Source of the DNA: Rachycentron canadum | Lineage: Eukaryota; Chordata; Actinopteri; Carangiformes; Rachycentridae | Assembly: GCA_038496675.1 (NCBI GenBank) | Contig: CM076649.1 | Coordinates: forward strand, 14,835,078-14,899,077 | Reading direction: 5' to 3' | Length of the DNA: 64,000 bases | Part shown: positions 1 to 13,542 of the stretch, piece after piece | Position numbering within the stretch: position 1 is the first letter of the stretch | Layout: every line of letters starts with the position of its first letter | Notes under the pieces: generated by a model | Databases searched by the model: none | What the model saw: the letters and a program-made list of their open reading frames with translations, nothing else | Told to the model about the DNA's origin: nothing | Made by a program: the position numbers and the translations under genes

Positions 1-3000
1 AAATATGAGGTTTACAATAAGATGCACTAAAGTCTAGGTGGAGCAGGGGAACATGCTGCATTCTTGGTGACCCGTGGCCCCACTAAACTCCAGCAGCTCA
101 AACAAGTAAACCCAGCTCCTCTGTGATACAAACACAGTTACTGTTCTGCTCGCTGTAAAGTTTTTTAATTAATGAACTTGGAAAAATGTGGAAAGGCTGG
201 GAATCCCAGGCTATTTATTAAGCATTCTGAACTCACTATCAGTGCTATCACACACTATTATTTAGGATGCTCAAAGAGGTCTACGGAGGCAAACACTGGC
301 GTCGTTTGCAATTAAGAAAACAATAATGACAAAGACGGCGATAACGCTCTCCATTACAGTCTGTGCCGGAGGAATCTGTCTCCTGATAACCTCCATTTGA
401 TTGGGCACTTTAATCAAAAGGACCAAATGTCTGTGTTCCAATCTCATTATGCGACAGAACGGAGGAGAACACACTATTGAATTAGCTTCAAAGTCAGCCT
501 GGAGCCTATGAGCCCTCACACAACATTCAGCCTGCATCCACAGAGCTGCACTGCAATGCCTCCCGCTTCTTGGTGAGTAATATCTGGCACAAAAGCAAAG
601 GAGACTGAACTCATCTGGGAAACCATAGTCCAGATGCTCTTTAGTTCAGGGTCACTCACTGTTGCTTTTGCTTGTTGTATAATCCATTTGGTTCCATTGC
701 AAAGTCCTCCTCTTTGTTAAACGACTGCCTCCTCTACGTCTACCTTGAAAGATCAGTGTAGTTTGACCTAGATGTGACTCCATACATCTGTAAATAGTTG
801 CATCTCTTAAGAATCAGGTGATAAAGCACAAACCTTAATTGTCAGGCTCTAGATGCTGGTGTTATCATAAAAACACCTCAAGGCACTTGGAACACTGCAG
901 CCATAAACACAAACCTGATTGAAAGCTGAGGCGGTGGGAAAATGCTGTGAGGACAAAAAATGTTGCTGTCAAAGTTGGAGAGCTGGGCAGTAAATAAAGT
1001 TAGATTTGATTTCTGTCCACCGTGCCAGGAGGCTGAAGTGCAAACAGTCTCAGAGATAGATTTGTGAACTAAAAAGTGGAAAAATCAATACAGGGTGAGC
1101 GCAAAGTCAGGTGCTGCTTGAACAACATTTGTCACTCTGATGTCTCACTCTGGAGGTCTTCTTCATCTTATAAGAACAGATTGTTTTTGAAGAATGAATA
1201 AAAACGCAATGTCTCAATATTAAAAGGAGAATGATGATAAAGAGCTGGTGCCTGTTGGCTCTGTGCAGCTCTCTGTGTGCTAACATCATTGTTTTGCAGA
1301 TGACTAGATAATGGACTTGTTTGTCATCATCACCTTATTGCTTATTTGCATAAATCACAAATGTGAGAGACTGCCTGTGCTGCAAAGACACAAAGAAAGG
1401 CTGTGTATGAAAATGTACCTGCTGGTGAGCAAGGCTGGCAACAGACCTATATAACATCACACAGCCCTGCGGCAACACAAAAACCCCACTGCAACACAAT
1501 TCAGCGTATGCCCGCGTCGTTGCTCTGTGACCTCTGTGTATTATTTTTGCAACCTACTGAACACTTATTACTTGGTCTGAAATATTAGTTTCTTCTGCCA
1601 CAGCATACAAAAGAGGTCCCCTGATATTGTGACATTAATATAGCAAAGAGCATGAAAAGCAATAAAGAGTTAGATCGTTTGTAAGTCTGATTTTATTGAG
1701 ACAATCAGAATATATTGTGTTATGTGATCAGATAAGGCCCCATAAACAAATAATTTCTGTCCCTGTCTCTTAATGATGTGAGAAGCTGCTTCCCCGTCTG
1801 GAAATCTCAAAAAAAATCTTAAACACTGAACACGGAGGGGGACAAACCAGCTCAACAGTCAAGAGCTGAGGGACAGCAACTACAATCAACAACTGCATTA
1901 AAGGAGAATAATTCATGTCAAGATGAGAGATGACAAGCTCGGCCGATGTTCACTCTCCCAGAAACTGCATCCAAAATTCAAGATTACTGATCCCCCTTTT
2001 CATGACTGTGTGAGGATTCGCTGCTCACAAATGACTGTAATTTATTTTAAGTTTGTAAACACACAGACATAAACACAAAATCGCAACCTTTTGTGTTTCT
2101 GTTCGTTAACCTGCTGCTGACCGCAGAGACCTCCACACCAGCTGCAGACATGCTCTCTGGCCTCGATGTAAACCTCTCACATTCCACAAATAAGTGCAGA
2201 TCTCTGCTGTGGGCCAGATGACTGGGGCTGGACCGTCGCTGCCCTGCAGACAATCAGCCCCTGCCCTCCTAATGAGGCCCTTTAATTAGTAGTTAAACAT
2301 GGGGACCGGCCAGTGCTTTTTTGCCCCTCGCACTCTCTGATCAATAGCCATGACATTTCTGCTCTCGACTCCTCTAATTACATTTTGGGGGAGAGGCGAA
2401 GTGCTGTTTTCACTCTGATGCTCTTCCAGTTTAGCTGCACTATAAATACCACGCATAAGAACAAACATCTTACTCACCAGAAAAAGGAAACTCTGGGCAA
2501 CAAAATGCAATCTAATGTAAAAGTTAAGCAATACAACCTTTGTGAAGTTCTATTTTTGGTACTGACACAACCTTGGTTTAGTTCAGTATTAGAAGGTTTA
2601 GATGTGTTTCTGATAGTTTAAGTCCATCCCCACCTACACAGATGGCAATACTGCACCCTTAACACTCTCAAAGTAGCCTACCTTGTATTTGTCTGGTGCC
2701 TGTACATATACAAAGAGAGACGGACACAAAGCTGGACACAGATATTGGGGAGAGGGGGAGGGCTGGGTATTGATTTGTGTTTGTAGGTACTGGGACATCC
2801 TTTCTTGTAGAGTTCCTGTGTATGTACATGTGTGCTGACAGTGTGCTGATCTCCCCATGTAATCAAATTAAAGCGGAGCCACTACCAAGATCAGTAACAT
2901 CTACCCTGGCCCATGCCCCGCCTCACCGACAGAGTATCATAGCAACCAGAACTCTGGGGGACACGCCTGTGGAGCGGGTCTCCAGCCTTGTGGCATGATC

Positions 3001-6000
3001 ACACAGGTACAGGGGTAAATGATCCATCTGTGGTGTGTAGTAGCATTAAGGCCTCATGCTCATTCATTGGTACATGCACAGACAAACCCACTTACTACCT
3101 CTCAAATGAGACATGAGCGTGATGCATTTACATCACGTGAACTCAACCTTTCCTCATTGCTTCTGACAGGACACACTGCTGCACAATCAACCTTCACAGT
3201 GACCACATCTCTCTTTGCATGACATCGCTCCCCTCATGAGCTTCTGAAGCAATCACGTCCCCAGAAAGCAGAGGAGTGTGATCTGTGCAGTGGGGATCAA
3301 TTACCGGATCATTTTACAGTGGGACACACACCACACCGCCTCTTCAGTTTTTAACCTACTCCTGACCTCAGCCTAACTAAATGCACTGAGCTGCTGCGAG
3401 CGCTGCAGCTAAAGCACAGCTGGAATAATAAGCCATGTTCAATGGCAATGACACAAAGAGTGCATGAAGGCCAAGCAAAGCAAAGGAGAGCTCAACGTGT
3501 GGTGACAAAAAAATTATGTGCACAGACCAAAGTGTTCAAAATATGATTTGAGTTGACAGAAACATTACACCAGCATGTCCACTGGTTCTTTCTCAGCAGA
3601 CCTCACATTCATTCAGTCCTCATCCTCATCCCTCCATTGATTCCAGAAATGCTGTGGCACCATATGGCAGCATGCTGCCGCTGCTGCTAACCCTGCTACT
3701 ACTGGGACGAAGCAGCTGGCCAACCTCTGCTTCCCCCAACATTCAGAGAGGAACAGCAAGGCGCCTGTTCCAACTTTTTTCTTTGTACATCTGACAAATT
3801 ATCAGTGCATTGTTACATTGAGACATTCAAATGATTACCAGACAGAAGCAGGAGTGTCCACAAGAAGCTTGGCAGGTATTACTAACCTTTAAGGTGCATT
3901 GGATGTGTTCCTGCTCTCCAGTCTAGATAGTGTTATTACACATAGGGACAATACTTTACACTGCACATTGTTGGATTGGTCCGATCTGGTGCTGATACTG
4001 ACCTAATTGTGCCATGTTGTAACTGACCAACATGCCTGTAAAACGTTTTCTTTTCAATGTCACAATATTCTACTAATTTGATTAACTCAGTCAAAAGCAA
4101 ATCAAGTTCCGATATTGGAATCAGTATCAAAGTTAAAACATGCAGAAAATTAACTTAAAGTACTTGCTGTTAACAATAAAAATTACATGGCGGGGGAGAA
4201 AGACGTGGGGCAAGTAGCAACATCCTCTGTGCAAGAAAAAGGAACTGGGTTTATGGAGAATGTGGTCTAACTTTATAGGCACAACAAAATACCACTGCTA
4301 TGAGATAGAGGCTACCAATCATCCCAGCAATAGTTTACATGTCTGTGTTTCTTTCTTTTTCATTTTTTTTTCCAAAAGCAGGGCAAGACAAATTTGGACT
4401 GAGAAACATCAGGTGGAACTATGAGACCCATATACTGTAGGACTTCCAGAAAGGATTATACTGCTTTTTTTAGTGAGGAAGTGAGTCAGACAGAGGAGGG
4501 AGAATAAAGGATTTCTCTTTCTAGCAATACTGACTTTTGTGGTAGTTTGAAGAGCAAACACAATATCAAAAGATACAGGCTGTGGGACCACAATAAGGAG
4601 AGTCTGTACTCACCTTTCTGTATTTGGACATTTACAATGCCACACTGCAGAAGTACAAACTCAAAGTGCAACAAGCCTGCGAAGCAGAGGTACATTACAG
4701 CACCTTATAATACTGACAAAAAAAAAAAAAAAGTTCACCATCATTTTCATCATAAACATAGGCAGGTGAGGCAAGCATTTCTATACTTTTAAGAACTTTC
4801 ATCGCTCACCTCAACAATTACATCAACTTCGGCAATATGACTCACAATAAAGCTCTCATAGAGAATATATTACAGTGAGGCTTTATTTCTATAACATTCC
4901 CATCTCGCCTTGAATTGTGTAATAATCACAAAGTGGAAAGATTGCTCTTAGCTGAGCAGTGCTTGCCCCCGCACAATCCGTAAAATGAATCAGAAATAAG
5001 GAGCAAGTGAGAAACGAATCTCACCTGAGAGATGCTATTAAAACTCTGATTGTTTCGGGATGACAAGCACTATTTCCTTCCTAGTTCTTATTCAGCTGAG
5101 AGGGAATTTTACTGGGAAAAGAGCCAAAGTGCTGATCTTACCTTCGCCCAATCTTTCCCAAAAGACATTGCTTGTTTCTGTGCCGTGTGAGAATTCAGGC
5201 AGAGATCAGGAAGTTTTCCTGTCTTCTCAGCAAGTCTGCTTTGATTCGACCTGTATGGGACGCTTGCTGGTGGTTGTACAAGCATGTACACACATAAACA
5301 CTCATGCTCATTTGTCAGTGTGACAGTGGGAAGGGCTGTAGGCATAATCTCTCTCAACAGAGTCAAAACAGGATTGAAGGAAAAATTTGGGAAGTTAAGT
5401 TTCCATCAGCACCACATACATGAAGGTGGACTGACATTACACAGCCTGAACTCAAGACCACAATGCTCTGTCAGGATGCCTCATTTTCTAAAGTTATGTC
5501 AAGGGGTTGGGAACATGCCATTCTTTGAAAATGTGGTGGCCTGGGACCACATCTGTTGTTTGTATAGCTATTTTCTTCCAGAGTCCTGAGGAGTGGAAGA
5601 GAAAGGGGCCTTGAAGGTGCTCCCCAAGTGCCTTAACAGTAGATTTGATAGGAGATCAAAGAACAGATAGGGAATTGAAACACGTGTATGCGCACTGAAA
5701 CTGAAGCTGGGCCGTGCAGCACGAAGGCAGAAACTAGCCACATGTGTGAATGATGACATAAGGCCACCCACAATCCAACTGAGCAGGTCCAACCACATAT
5801 GTAGCATAGAGAAAGCACGTTCTTGTTTTTCTCTTCTTCATCCTGCCTGTTTCACTCTGCCAAACTGGACCCAACTGGCCTCTTTTTACATCAAAGCTAA
5901 TAAAATTGCTTCTTGTTCCATTCCCCAGAGATCATACATGAAATACAATGCCCCAGGTCATGTTTGTCTTCTAGAGAAATCAAACACATAAGAACATTCG

Positions 6001-7451
6001 GGCCCTCTCTAAACCTTTTCTCGGCTCTTATTCAGGTTACAAGGTTGTCCTGAGCAAAACAAAAGCTAGTTTATTGATAGAGGGAGAAAAAAATCTTGTT
6101 TGTCAAATTATTCAGCAGAGGTGATAAATGCAACGTTATTAGCCCGGTAAAAGCAATCCATCATGGCCTCTGAAGACAAAGCAGGAGAAAAGTGTGACAC
6201 ATCAGACAGACATGAGCGATTGAGCCCAAGTGAACGGACGGTGGGAGAAGACCAACTAGGAAACTTGCATAGATAAAACGAGAGTGGACGGGAAAGGGCG
6301 AGGGAGGAAGTGACAAAGCATGAGACACAATTCAAATGAGAGAAACGCACACCAAGTCACCATCTGCCTGCCGCAGTGGTGTGTTGCATTGCGTCCTTAG
6401 ATAACCTCCCACTTTAACAGAGCAGTCAGATAGGGCCTTATTGGGCGGCAATTTATCAACCACACATAAAACAACACAGTAAGCTATTCCCACAGTCAAT
6501 GAGTCACACTAAAGAGGAGCTTTCATTAGTCCAAAGATATAACGGTCAAGGATATTCACTAGTACTCAGCCGTGCTTGGAAAGAAGGGGCTCTGTGTAAA
6601 ACACTATATGTTCCTGTTTCAGAAGTAGCTTCTAAGAAGCTGTTTTTCTTTTGTTCCTTGTGTATAACATTATTTGAAGCATTTATATCAATGTGTCTGC
6701 TGGCATAGTCTTAGTCTCACTAGATCTACAAGTGAATAACACAGTAAAGCTGATCAAATTTAAAATGCTTTTTCCTTTTATTGGGCCATCTACATAAAAT
6801 CAGCACCAGAAAAAAAACAGAATGACAAGTTTAAAAAAGCAACTTGCCATCAGAAGTCAGTCTGCCAAAATATGTTTCTTCTATAACCTGTTAATAAGTT
6901 AGAAAGACTGAACATTAACAAAAAAAAATCCAAAAAAAAATTCATCGCCCATTCATCTTCTCTGTTTAACCCAAAGGGAGCGGGGGGGGGGATCTGACCA
7001 CTGGTCTGACCACAAGCTTGCTTTTCCAACTGCTGAGGTCCTGCTTCACCAGGTGTGATATGAGTTCGACTGAAATGGCGGTCTGCTGATATGAGGCATT
7101 TCAGCCCAACAAATCAACAACACTGGAAACAGAGTGGCTGTCGTATTATGCTGGCTGACTGTAAGCAGGAGCGGGGTCCAGGTCCCGAGGGGGAGGAATG
7201 CAAGGCATATGGTTGTGATTAAAACAGGGGCAGCAGAGCACAGCGTTTACATTAGCATGCTGCCTAAGGGGCTGTGGAGCTTTATGAGGGGCTGTGCCAG
7301 GCACAGACTCAGTTTACGGAGGCAGGATCAAGAACTGAGAGACGAAGCAGGAGTGTGTTTTTATACCCGTCAACTGTACTGGGCAAGTTTATTGCTTTGC
7401 AATGATTGGTAAAAAGTTGAAGATTTCAGCTGTTTTGGTATCTCTTTACTG
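1..7451 (-). other. magi1: MAGI1 intron 1, distal part in window
   Basis: This is non-coding sequence downstream of the MAGI1 exon 1 donor on the minus strand. I looked for the next MAGI1 coding exon (guanylate-kinase-like region) in the translated frames and did not recognise it, so the intron extends past the left edge. The stretch holds AT-rich unique DNA with short A runs (for example around 4719-4732), a G run near 6980-6990, and an X-box-like half site near 2934-2946. I see no RNA gene or recognisable coding exon. The short open frames are unremarkable in composition. Confidence 0.75.
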
Positions 7452-7865
7452 CTACACTACTGGTCAAAGGTTTTAGAGCACCCAGGTTCATCCTTCAACT
7501 TCAGAGGAACTGAACTTAAAACCCCATGGAGATGGTTTGGGATGAACTGTACAGAAGGTGAAAGCAAAGCTATAGCTACAAGTGCAGCAAAGTCTTCTGT
7601 AACAGTGTTGAACTTTCTCAACAATAATTTCCATTGTAGAAAGAACGCCACAAGCATGTTCAGCTGCTAAATAAGTAAAACATTTAGATTAAATTTAGTT
7701 CAACAAGAAGATGTCATGATTCTTTGTAAAATCTACATTGAGTGTTTCAATTTCAAAGACAGACAGAGAATTATGTAAATTTACAGTGTCAGAACAGGAG
7801 CCCTGGGAGGTGAATATCACCACAAGATATAAGAAATGATCAGTTTATAAGGTCTTTTGACTTTT
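7452..7865 (+). mobile_element. Degraded Tc1/mariner-like remnant
   Basis: The left end (7452-7480) resembles a terminal repeat known to me from fish Tc1-like elements, a CTACACTACTGGTCAAA-type end. About 100 bases later the sequence can be read as the C-terminal end of a Tc1-type transposase. Around 7590-7670 the frame reads LL, stop, QC, stop, then TFSTIISIVERTPQACSA, which resembles the ISIVERMPQVCSA tail of that family. Several stops and a frameshift interrupt it, and nearly the whole transposase body, including all catalytic residues, is missing. The right end is poorly defined: a weak inverted match lies near 7845-7865. The family assignment is from memory, not from a search. Confidence 0.6.
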
Positions 7866-8152
7866 CAGCAAGAAACTCAATATGAGCGATAGCAAATCAT
7901 GAAGTAAGAACGCTACCTCTGTCTGCAAAAGGGTCAAACACAGGAGGATACCACACTGCATACAAACTGGAACTGAAGAAGAGATAGATGAGAGAGAGAG
8001 AGATTGATGAGAGAGAGAGAGAGAGAGAATAAGTGAGAGTGTGTGTCTGTTTACACTCCTCCTCTTTGAACTATGGGAGGGAATCATTATTACAGACAAG
8101 CTCCAGCATCTGACACAACTATCCATCACTCAAACACACACAGACTCAGACT

Positions 8153-8176
8153 CACACACACACACACACACACACA
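8153..8176. repeat. (CA)n microsatellite
   Basis: About 12 CA units, next to shorter CA stretches and preceded about 125 bp upstream by GA-rich repeats. Confidence 0.9.
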
Positions 8177-10720
8177 GACTCACACACAAAAAGGAATTAA
8201 AGCAAACACTCTCATACTTTATATGATCAGTCTGTGATCCTCACTGAATCCACAGATTTACTCTTGATGAAGTTTTACTTTGCTGCTTCTCCAAGTGTCC
8301 TGCAACCTGTCACATCTACTTATACTTCAGCTTGTGAAAAAAAAGAGCACTCTGCTGTGAGTTTTTACCCGTAGACCAAGAAACAGTGGTGAACACTGAG
8401 GAAGCGGCACCCAAACCTGAGCTATTTTATCATTTGAAACTACGCCAAGTATTTAATAAAGTTCCTCCCCAAGTCTTAATTCGCATAATACAGCCTATCA
8501 AATATAGTTCTATCCTAAATCAATGAAGCTAATCCAATTTAGATGTTTGACAAATGAACAGCTCTGCAGAGAGAAAGATGTCCTACATCACAGCTTTACC
8601 TCCACGGTTTCCAGTGGAGTGGAGCTGTTAGGGCAGGATGCTCAGACAGAATTTGTACTCCACCTCATTATACCTAGTACGAACAACACTTCAGGAGCAG
8701 TTGTCAACCAACAGCTGCACTTTAGAGAAATTATGCACTATTCTTTTAACCCACAGCAACAATGGATATGTTTGCTGAAACTGCTGGCTTCTGTTTATCT
8801 GCAAGTGCCACTCCACAGCTTATTTAGGTGCAACTCTCTGCTTTAGAAAACAGTTGTAGTGTTTTAAACTGAGTATTTCTGACAGTTAGCATGTCTAGAG
8901 CACAACAGGTTACAATAAACAAATGATCAAAATCAACCAACCTTTAAAACACAGACACCGATCTTCCATAATGGAGAATTAGGTACATCACCATTTGCTT
9001 GAGTTTTTCCTTTAATTTGTGCACAACTGAGATGCTAAAACCACATATCAACAACACACTTGCACACATAATTTCACAAAGAATCTGCTCTGTCAATCTC
9101 TATCCATTGTTAGCATACTGCCACAACCTACACCAAACACTGCAGACTGAAAGGCAGAGTGGAATTTGTAAGAATGCAAGCACAAAAACAACAACAACAC
9201 ACCACCACCACTACCACACCTCAGCCCAAAACGAGATGTGATGAGAGTGATTTGTGGCTGTTGATTATTGGCATAGTCCAGTTTGTGTTGATTAGACAGG
9301 GGGACCAGTGGGGCACATCCATTCCTCCTGACATGAAATATGGAGGTAATGTCTGTTGCCTTCTGTTGGAGGATCCCGACAGCTTAATGACTCAGCCAGC
9401 GATGTCTGACAAATACAAAGACACAAACCCATCCACCTTGCCTTTAGAGCTGTCAAATAAATTTTTTTTAAAAATTCTGTTTTTTCTAAGTTAAAGTTAA
9501 GCAAATTCATGGTGTCATTCATGTGTGGACAGATTTCACAAACACTGAGAATACCACCACTGTTGATTTTCAAAAATGCGCAAAGTTTTCCTGTCACAGT
9601 CCAAAACCATCCAGGTGGAGTGACTCTCTAAACACGTCTGTATGTCTCCTGAACAAATACTTTCAGCAGACTTCAAAATAGAGTAAAGAAAAATCCAAAC
9701 CATCAAATCCAGTTAATACAGACAGTTGTTAACTGACTCAACTCCCCCTCCCCCAGTATCATCACTGCCATCACCCCTCCATGGCCTTGCTTTGGCCTTG
9801 ATCTTATTCATGCTTCACCTGTTGTGTGTCAGAAAAACATGACAGCACCACTAGGACAGTGTCAACACAGCCACTGTTTAGTGTGGGAACGCAAAGAAAG
9901 CCAGGCACCCAGGGCCTGGAGAGGAGGGGCCATGAGGTGACACTGACCCTGGACAGAGTGATGCACCTTAGAGGCAAATGCCCAAGGGGTGGGGGATATT
10001 CTTTTACACAACAGGAGAAGAAATGGAAGAAAAGATGAGCGAGTAATGGGTTTAAGAAGAAAAGGGCTAAATAAGTGCACATTTCACTGGGTTCACTCTC
10101 ATGTGATGTAATTGGATTCCTGGCAATATGGGCTTGAGGAAGAGGATGGAGGAAGAGAGAAGGTAACTGAACAGAGGGAGAATGAGTGAGATGAGAAGTG
10201 GAGGAGGAGGGGTTCAGAGCGACACGGTAGAGGATTGATTTCAGTGAGAACGCCGGAATGAGTCTCATGGGAGAGGAGGGGGGTGGCTTAGTTGGTGTAA
10301 AAGCCTGGCCAGTTTTGGGCTCAGGTCCTCAAGGTTCCCTCAGCTCCATGAGGCCAAGTCAAGGCAACCATGGCTGCTGACAGAGAGAGAGCGAGAGACA
10401 GAGAGACTGAAATGAAGCTATGATGGGTGTGAGCTAAAATGTTAATGAGAGAAGAATGAGGTAATCTCTACTTGTTCTCTCTGGTTCCAACAACTCAAGA
10501 CACACTGCACAATTTCATTTTATTTTAAAACATTTTTAAAAATTTGTGACCTAACCTAAGTAGTGTTGGACAAGTGTGCATCCAAGGAACCGGAGCTTTG
10601 CAATTGTAGCCTGGCAGGAGAACAACTATTATAATACTATACTACTACTATAATTCATCTTTTTTTTATGCGTTCTGTTATAATATGGTTAGTTGCAATC
10701 TACATGTCATGTTAAAGGTG

Positions 10721-10786
10721 AAAGATGCTGTCAGTTTGCACAAGTTTATCATCAAAGATGCTGTCAGTTTGGGTGAACAGATCATC
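10721..10786. repeat. 33-bp imperfect tandem duplication
   Basis: The 18-mer AAAGATGCTGTCAGTTTG occurs at 10721-10738 and again at 10754-10771. Both copies are followed by a diverged stretch ending in ATCATC. This gives two units of 33 bp with identical ends and a diverged middle. Confidence 0.85.
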
Positions 10787-11084
10787 AAATGTTATACATC
10801 CATGTCAGATGTTTCTCCATCTGACAGTGCTCAACAAGCACAATCTTAACATAAGGCTCAAATATTAAAATCTCTTGTTTTAAGCGAAGATTAACATGAA
10901 GTATTGTCCTACACCTCGTTCGAACATTGTCCTCTGCCTGTCATTTAGTCTACTATAAATAGAGTGACGGCTCTGTGGTTGACCAAGGCTGTGGTGCCGA
11001 GCATCAGGTAGAGTGAAATACCTCAATGTACAGCTGGCGCTTAGCAGGGCAGAAACAAGTCAGAGAAATGAACCAGATGAGCAG

Positions 11085-11086
<2 letters not shown>

Positions 11087-11118
<32 letters not shown>
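11087..11118. repeat. (AC)16 microsatellite
   Basis: Sixteen uninterrupted AC units, with a shorter GT tract about 60 bp downstream (near 11177-11193) in the opposite sense. Confidence 0.95.
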
Positions 11119-11120
<2 letters not shown>

Positions 11121-12805
11121 TGTCTGCTCTAATTCATCTGCACATTGGGCAGATGGGAAAGGTGTGGTTCCCGTTACTGTGTGTGTGTGTGTCCCCACGT
11201 TTACTGGACCACACCTGAAACTTCTAAACACAAGTTGACACTACCGTCAACTACCGTCTCACTCCGTTACCAGCTAACATGGCAAAATATGTTGAAAGAA
11301 AATGAAAATTGCTCATTGAGAACCAATGACAAAAATATTGCCGATGGTTGACATTTCATCAGCAAACAGAAGCTGAATGCAGATCTACTGCTGACTCACA
11401 TCCAACAAAGACACAATTGCCGGTGGAAAACTGGTATCAAAATATGGAGCTGGCCCATGTTTAGAGCAGCAAAACAAAGTCACTTTTATGACCTTGTTTG
11501 TACCTTTTGGCGTACGATGATTTGGGCAACAGTAAAGAGCTGTATTTAGACCACACACAAGCATGTACGCCAGGGTACAGTTGCCAGCATGCACGAGCGC
11601 GCCAGCACACGCACACACAGACCCACCCACCCTGTGGTCAAGAGTCTGGATACTGAGAGAACAAAGCAACACATTTTTCCTCCGCTCTCTTTTACAATGG
11701 AGAGCAAAGCTATGACATCATTTGTTTAAAACTGCATTCAGATATAACTCCCTTCCCAGCAACACTTTTCCTGTGGAAACATTAATGCTGCTTCTCCCAT
11801 GTTTCCTTGTTGCCCTTCAATTCTTGTGTGTAAAGTGAACTCTGACATACATTATTCTTGACAGCAGCTCCAGCCTGTAATTGTTTCGCTTCTCTTTGCA
11901 TTTCTGTCTTTGCGGAGTCAAATTCAAAGCTAAATAGCTAAAGCTTGATAAGAATATGCACGCATTCATCTGATGACTGAGGTAATTCATCATCAGACAG
12001 TTTGTCATGCCAGTCCCCTGGCCCTCTCTCTTCTGCCATAGATTAGTAGAAGCTGGGACTCAGGAACAGCCAGCCTATATCTTATCTAGGAGGGCAAGCC
12101 AGTGGGGAACAAAGGTGCCTGGGGGGCACTGATGAAACTATTTCCTGGGGCTTTTTGGTAAAACTCTATCACTGAGAGGAGTGACAGGAAGCTCTTTTTA
12201 CACCAGAATATCTGACTGAATTTATGGCAGTAGTAGAAAGATCACCCCTCCTTGGTGCGCAGCAAGAACAGCACAGAAACAATCAAAAATATTTTTCATT
12301 TTAAACACATTTGCTTTATTTGGATTTAAAGATACTACACAAATAAAATGGATGGACTTAGCATTAAAGCCAACAATTATCTTTACCATCAATCAATCTT
12401 CTGATTATTCTCTCAGTTTAAAAAGGCAGAAACTCCCTGTTACAATTTACCACAACCCAAGGAGAATTATGCAATTTTGAATGTTTGACTTAAATAACTA
12501 ATCCATTAGTAATCTAGTTGTAAGCTACACCAATTGTGGCAGCTCTCAAGGAGTTTCACAAATCCTACATTTAAAAATCCTGTTATTATAAAATAAAACA
12601 AGCAGCCGACACATCAGTGAATGGCAAAGAGTCAACTCCAACCAGATGTGCACAACGAGGCGGTTGTACCTCGCTGTCTGTGCAGAGAGATGGCAGGAAT
12701 GTGGTCTGTCCATTCTCAGACAGCTAAACAAAGTTATCTGCCTGCAACATCATGAGACTAAAAGCTTCTCCTCTCCCCACCACTGTTTATCTACCGCTTT
12801 CCAAA

Positions 12806-12807
<2 letters not shown>

Positions 12808-12856
<49 letters not shown>
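12808..12856. repeat. (TG)n microsatellite
   Basis: About 24 uninterrupted TG units. It lies 70 bp upstream of the RFX-type X-box at 12926. Confidence 0.95.
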
Positions 12857-12859
<3 letters not shown>

Positions 12860-12925
12860 CGAAGATTTTATTTAGTAATCAGCCAAGCCCCTGGAGATGA
12901 CCGGCGCCTTGGGATTTAGGACCCT

Positions 12926-12975
12926 GTTGCCATAGCAACCAAAAGGTCACCTGACACCAATCACCTCAGACGTCA
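12926..12975. promoter_or_regulatory. RFX X-box with CCAAT and CRE half-site
   Basis: GTTGCCATAGCAAC at 12926-12939 is a near-perfect palindromic X-box, the site type bound by RFX factors. CCAAT follows at 12957-12961 and GACGTCA at 12969-12975. This combination of X-box, CRE-like and CCAAT sites recalls RFX/CREB/NF-Y modules, although the order here (X, CCAAT, CRE) differs from the classic X1-X2-Y order. The call rests on motif match only; function and conservation are untested. Confidence 0.5.
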
Positions 12976-13407
12976 TGTTTACACTCTCCAGATGAACAGA
13001 GGGGATAAGAGTGGTGGGACAGAGAGCGATCAAGTGTGGTATTTAACCAGGGTAAAGACATGTCTGGCCAAACTGTCATTGGATAATCGATTTCTCTAAA
13101 GTGTCATCTACAGCGAATACACAGCTCTGACACCTAACACTCAGTGAGGAAACTCAAATTATTAAGTCTGCTGAGGTTCACCAGCCCCAGAGGAATTTCC
13201 ATTCATCAGTGAGGAAGCGAGGATGCAGTAAAAACATGGGTGTGTGTGGGTGTGATCACATTTCCAGGAAGTACAGCAGGCTCTGATCTCTGATCTCTAT
13301 CCCACCCTCATGATGCGCTCCGCCTGCTGCACCTGGCAGGTGTAGCTGAGGTATGCTGCAGTTTCACCTCAACCTGTCTGACTGGTTCAGTTATGGGAAC
13401 ATGTACC

Positions 13408-13542
<135 letters not shown>

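Noticed and set aside
9804..10268. 154-codon open frame on the minus strand
   Set aside because: It translates a purine-rich tract read in antisense (Ser/Leu/Pro-rich) and has no recognisable domain.
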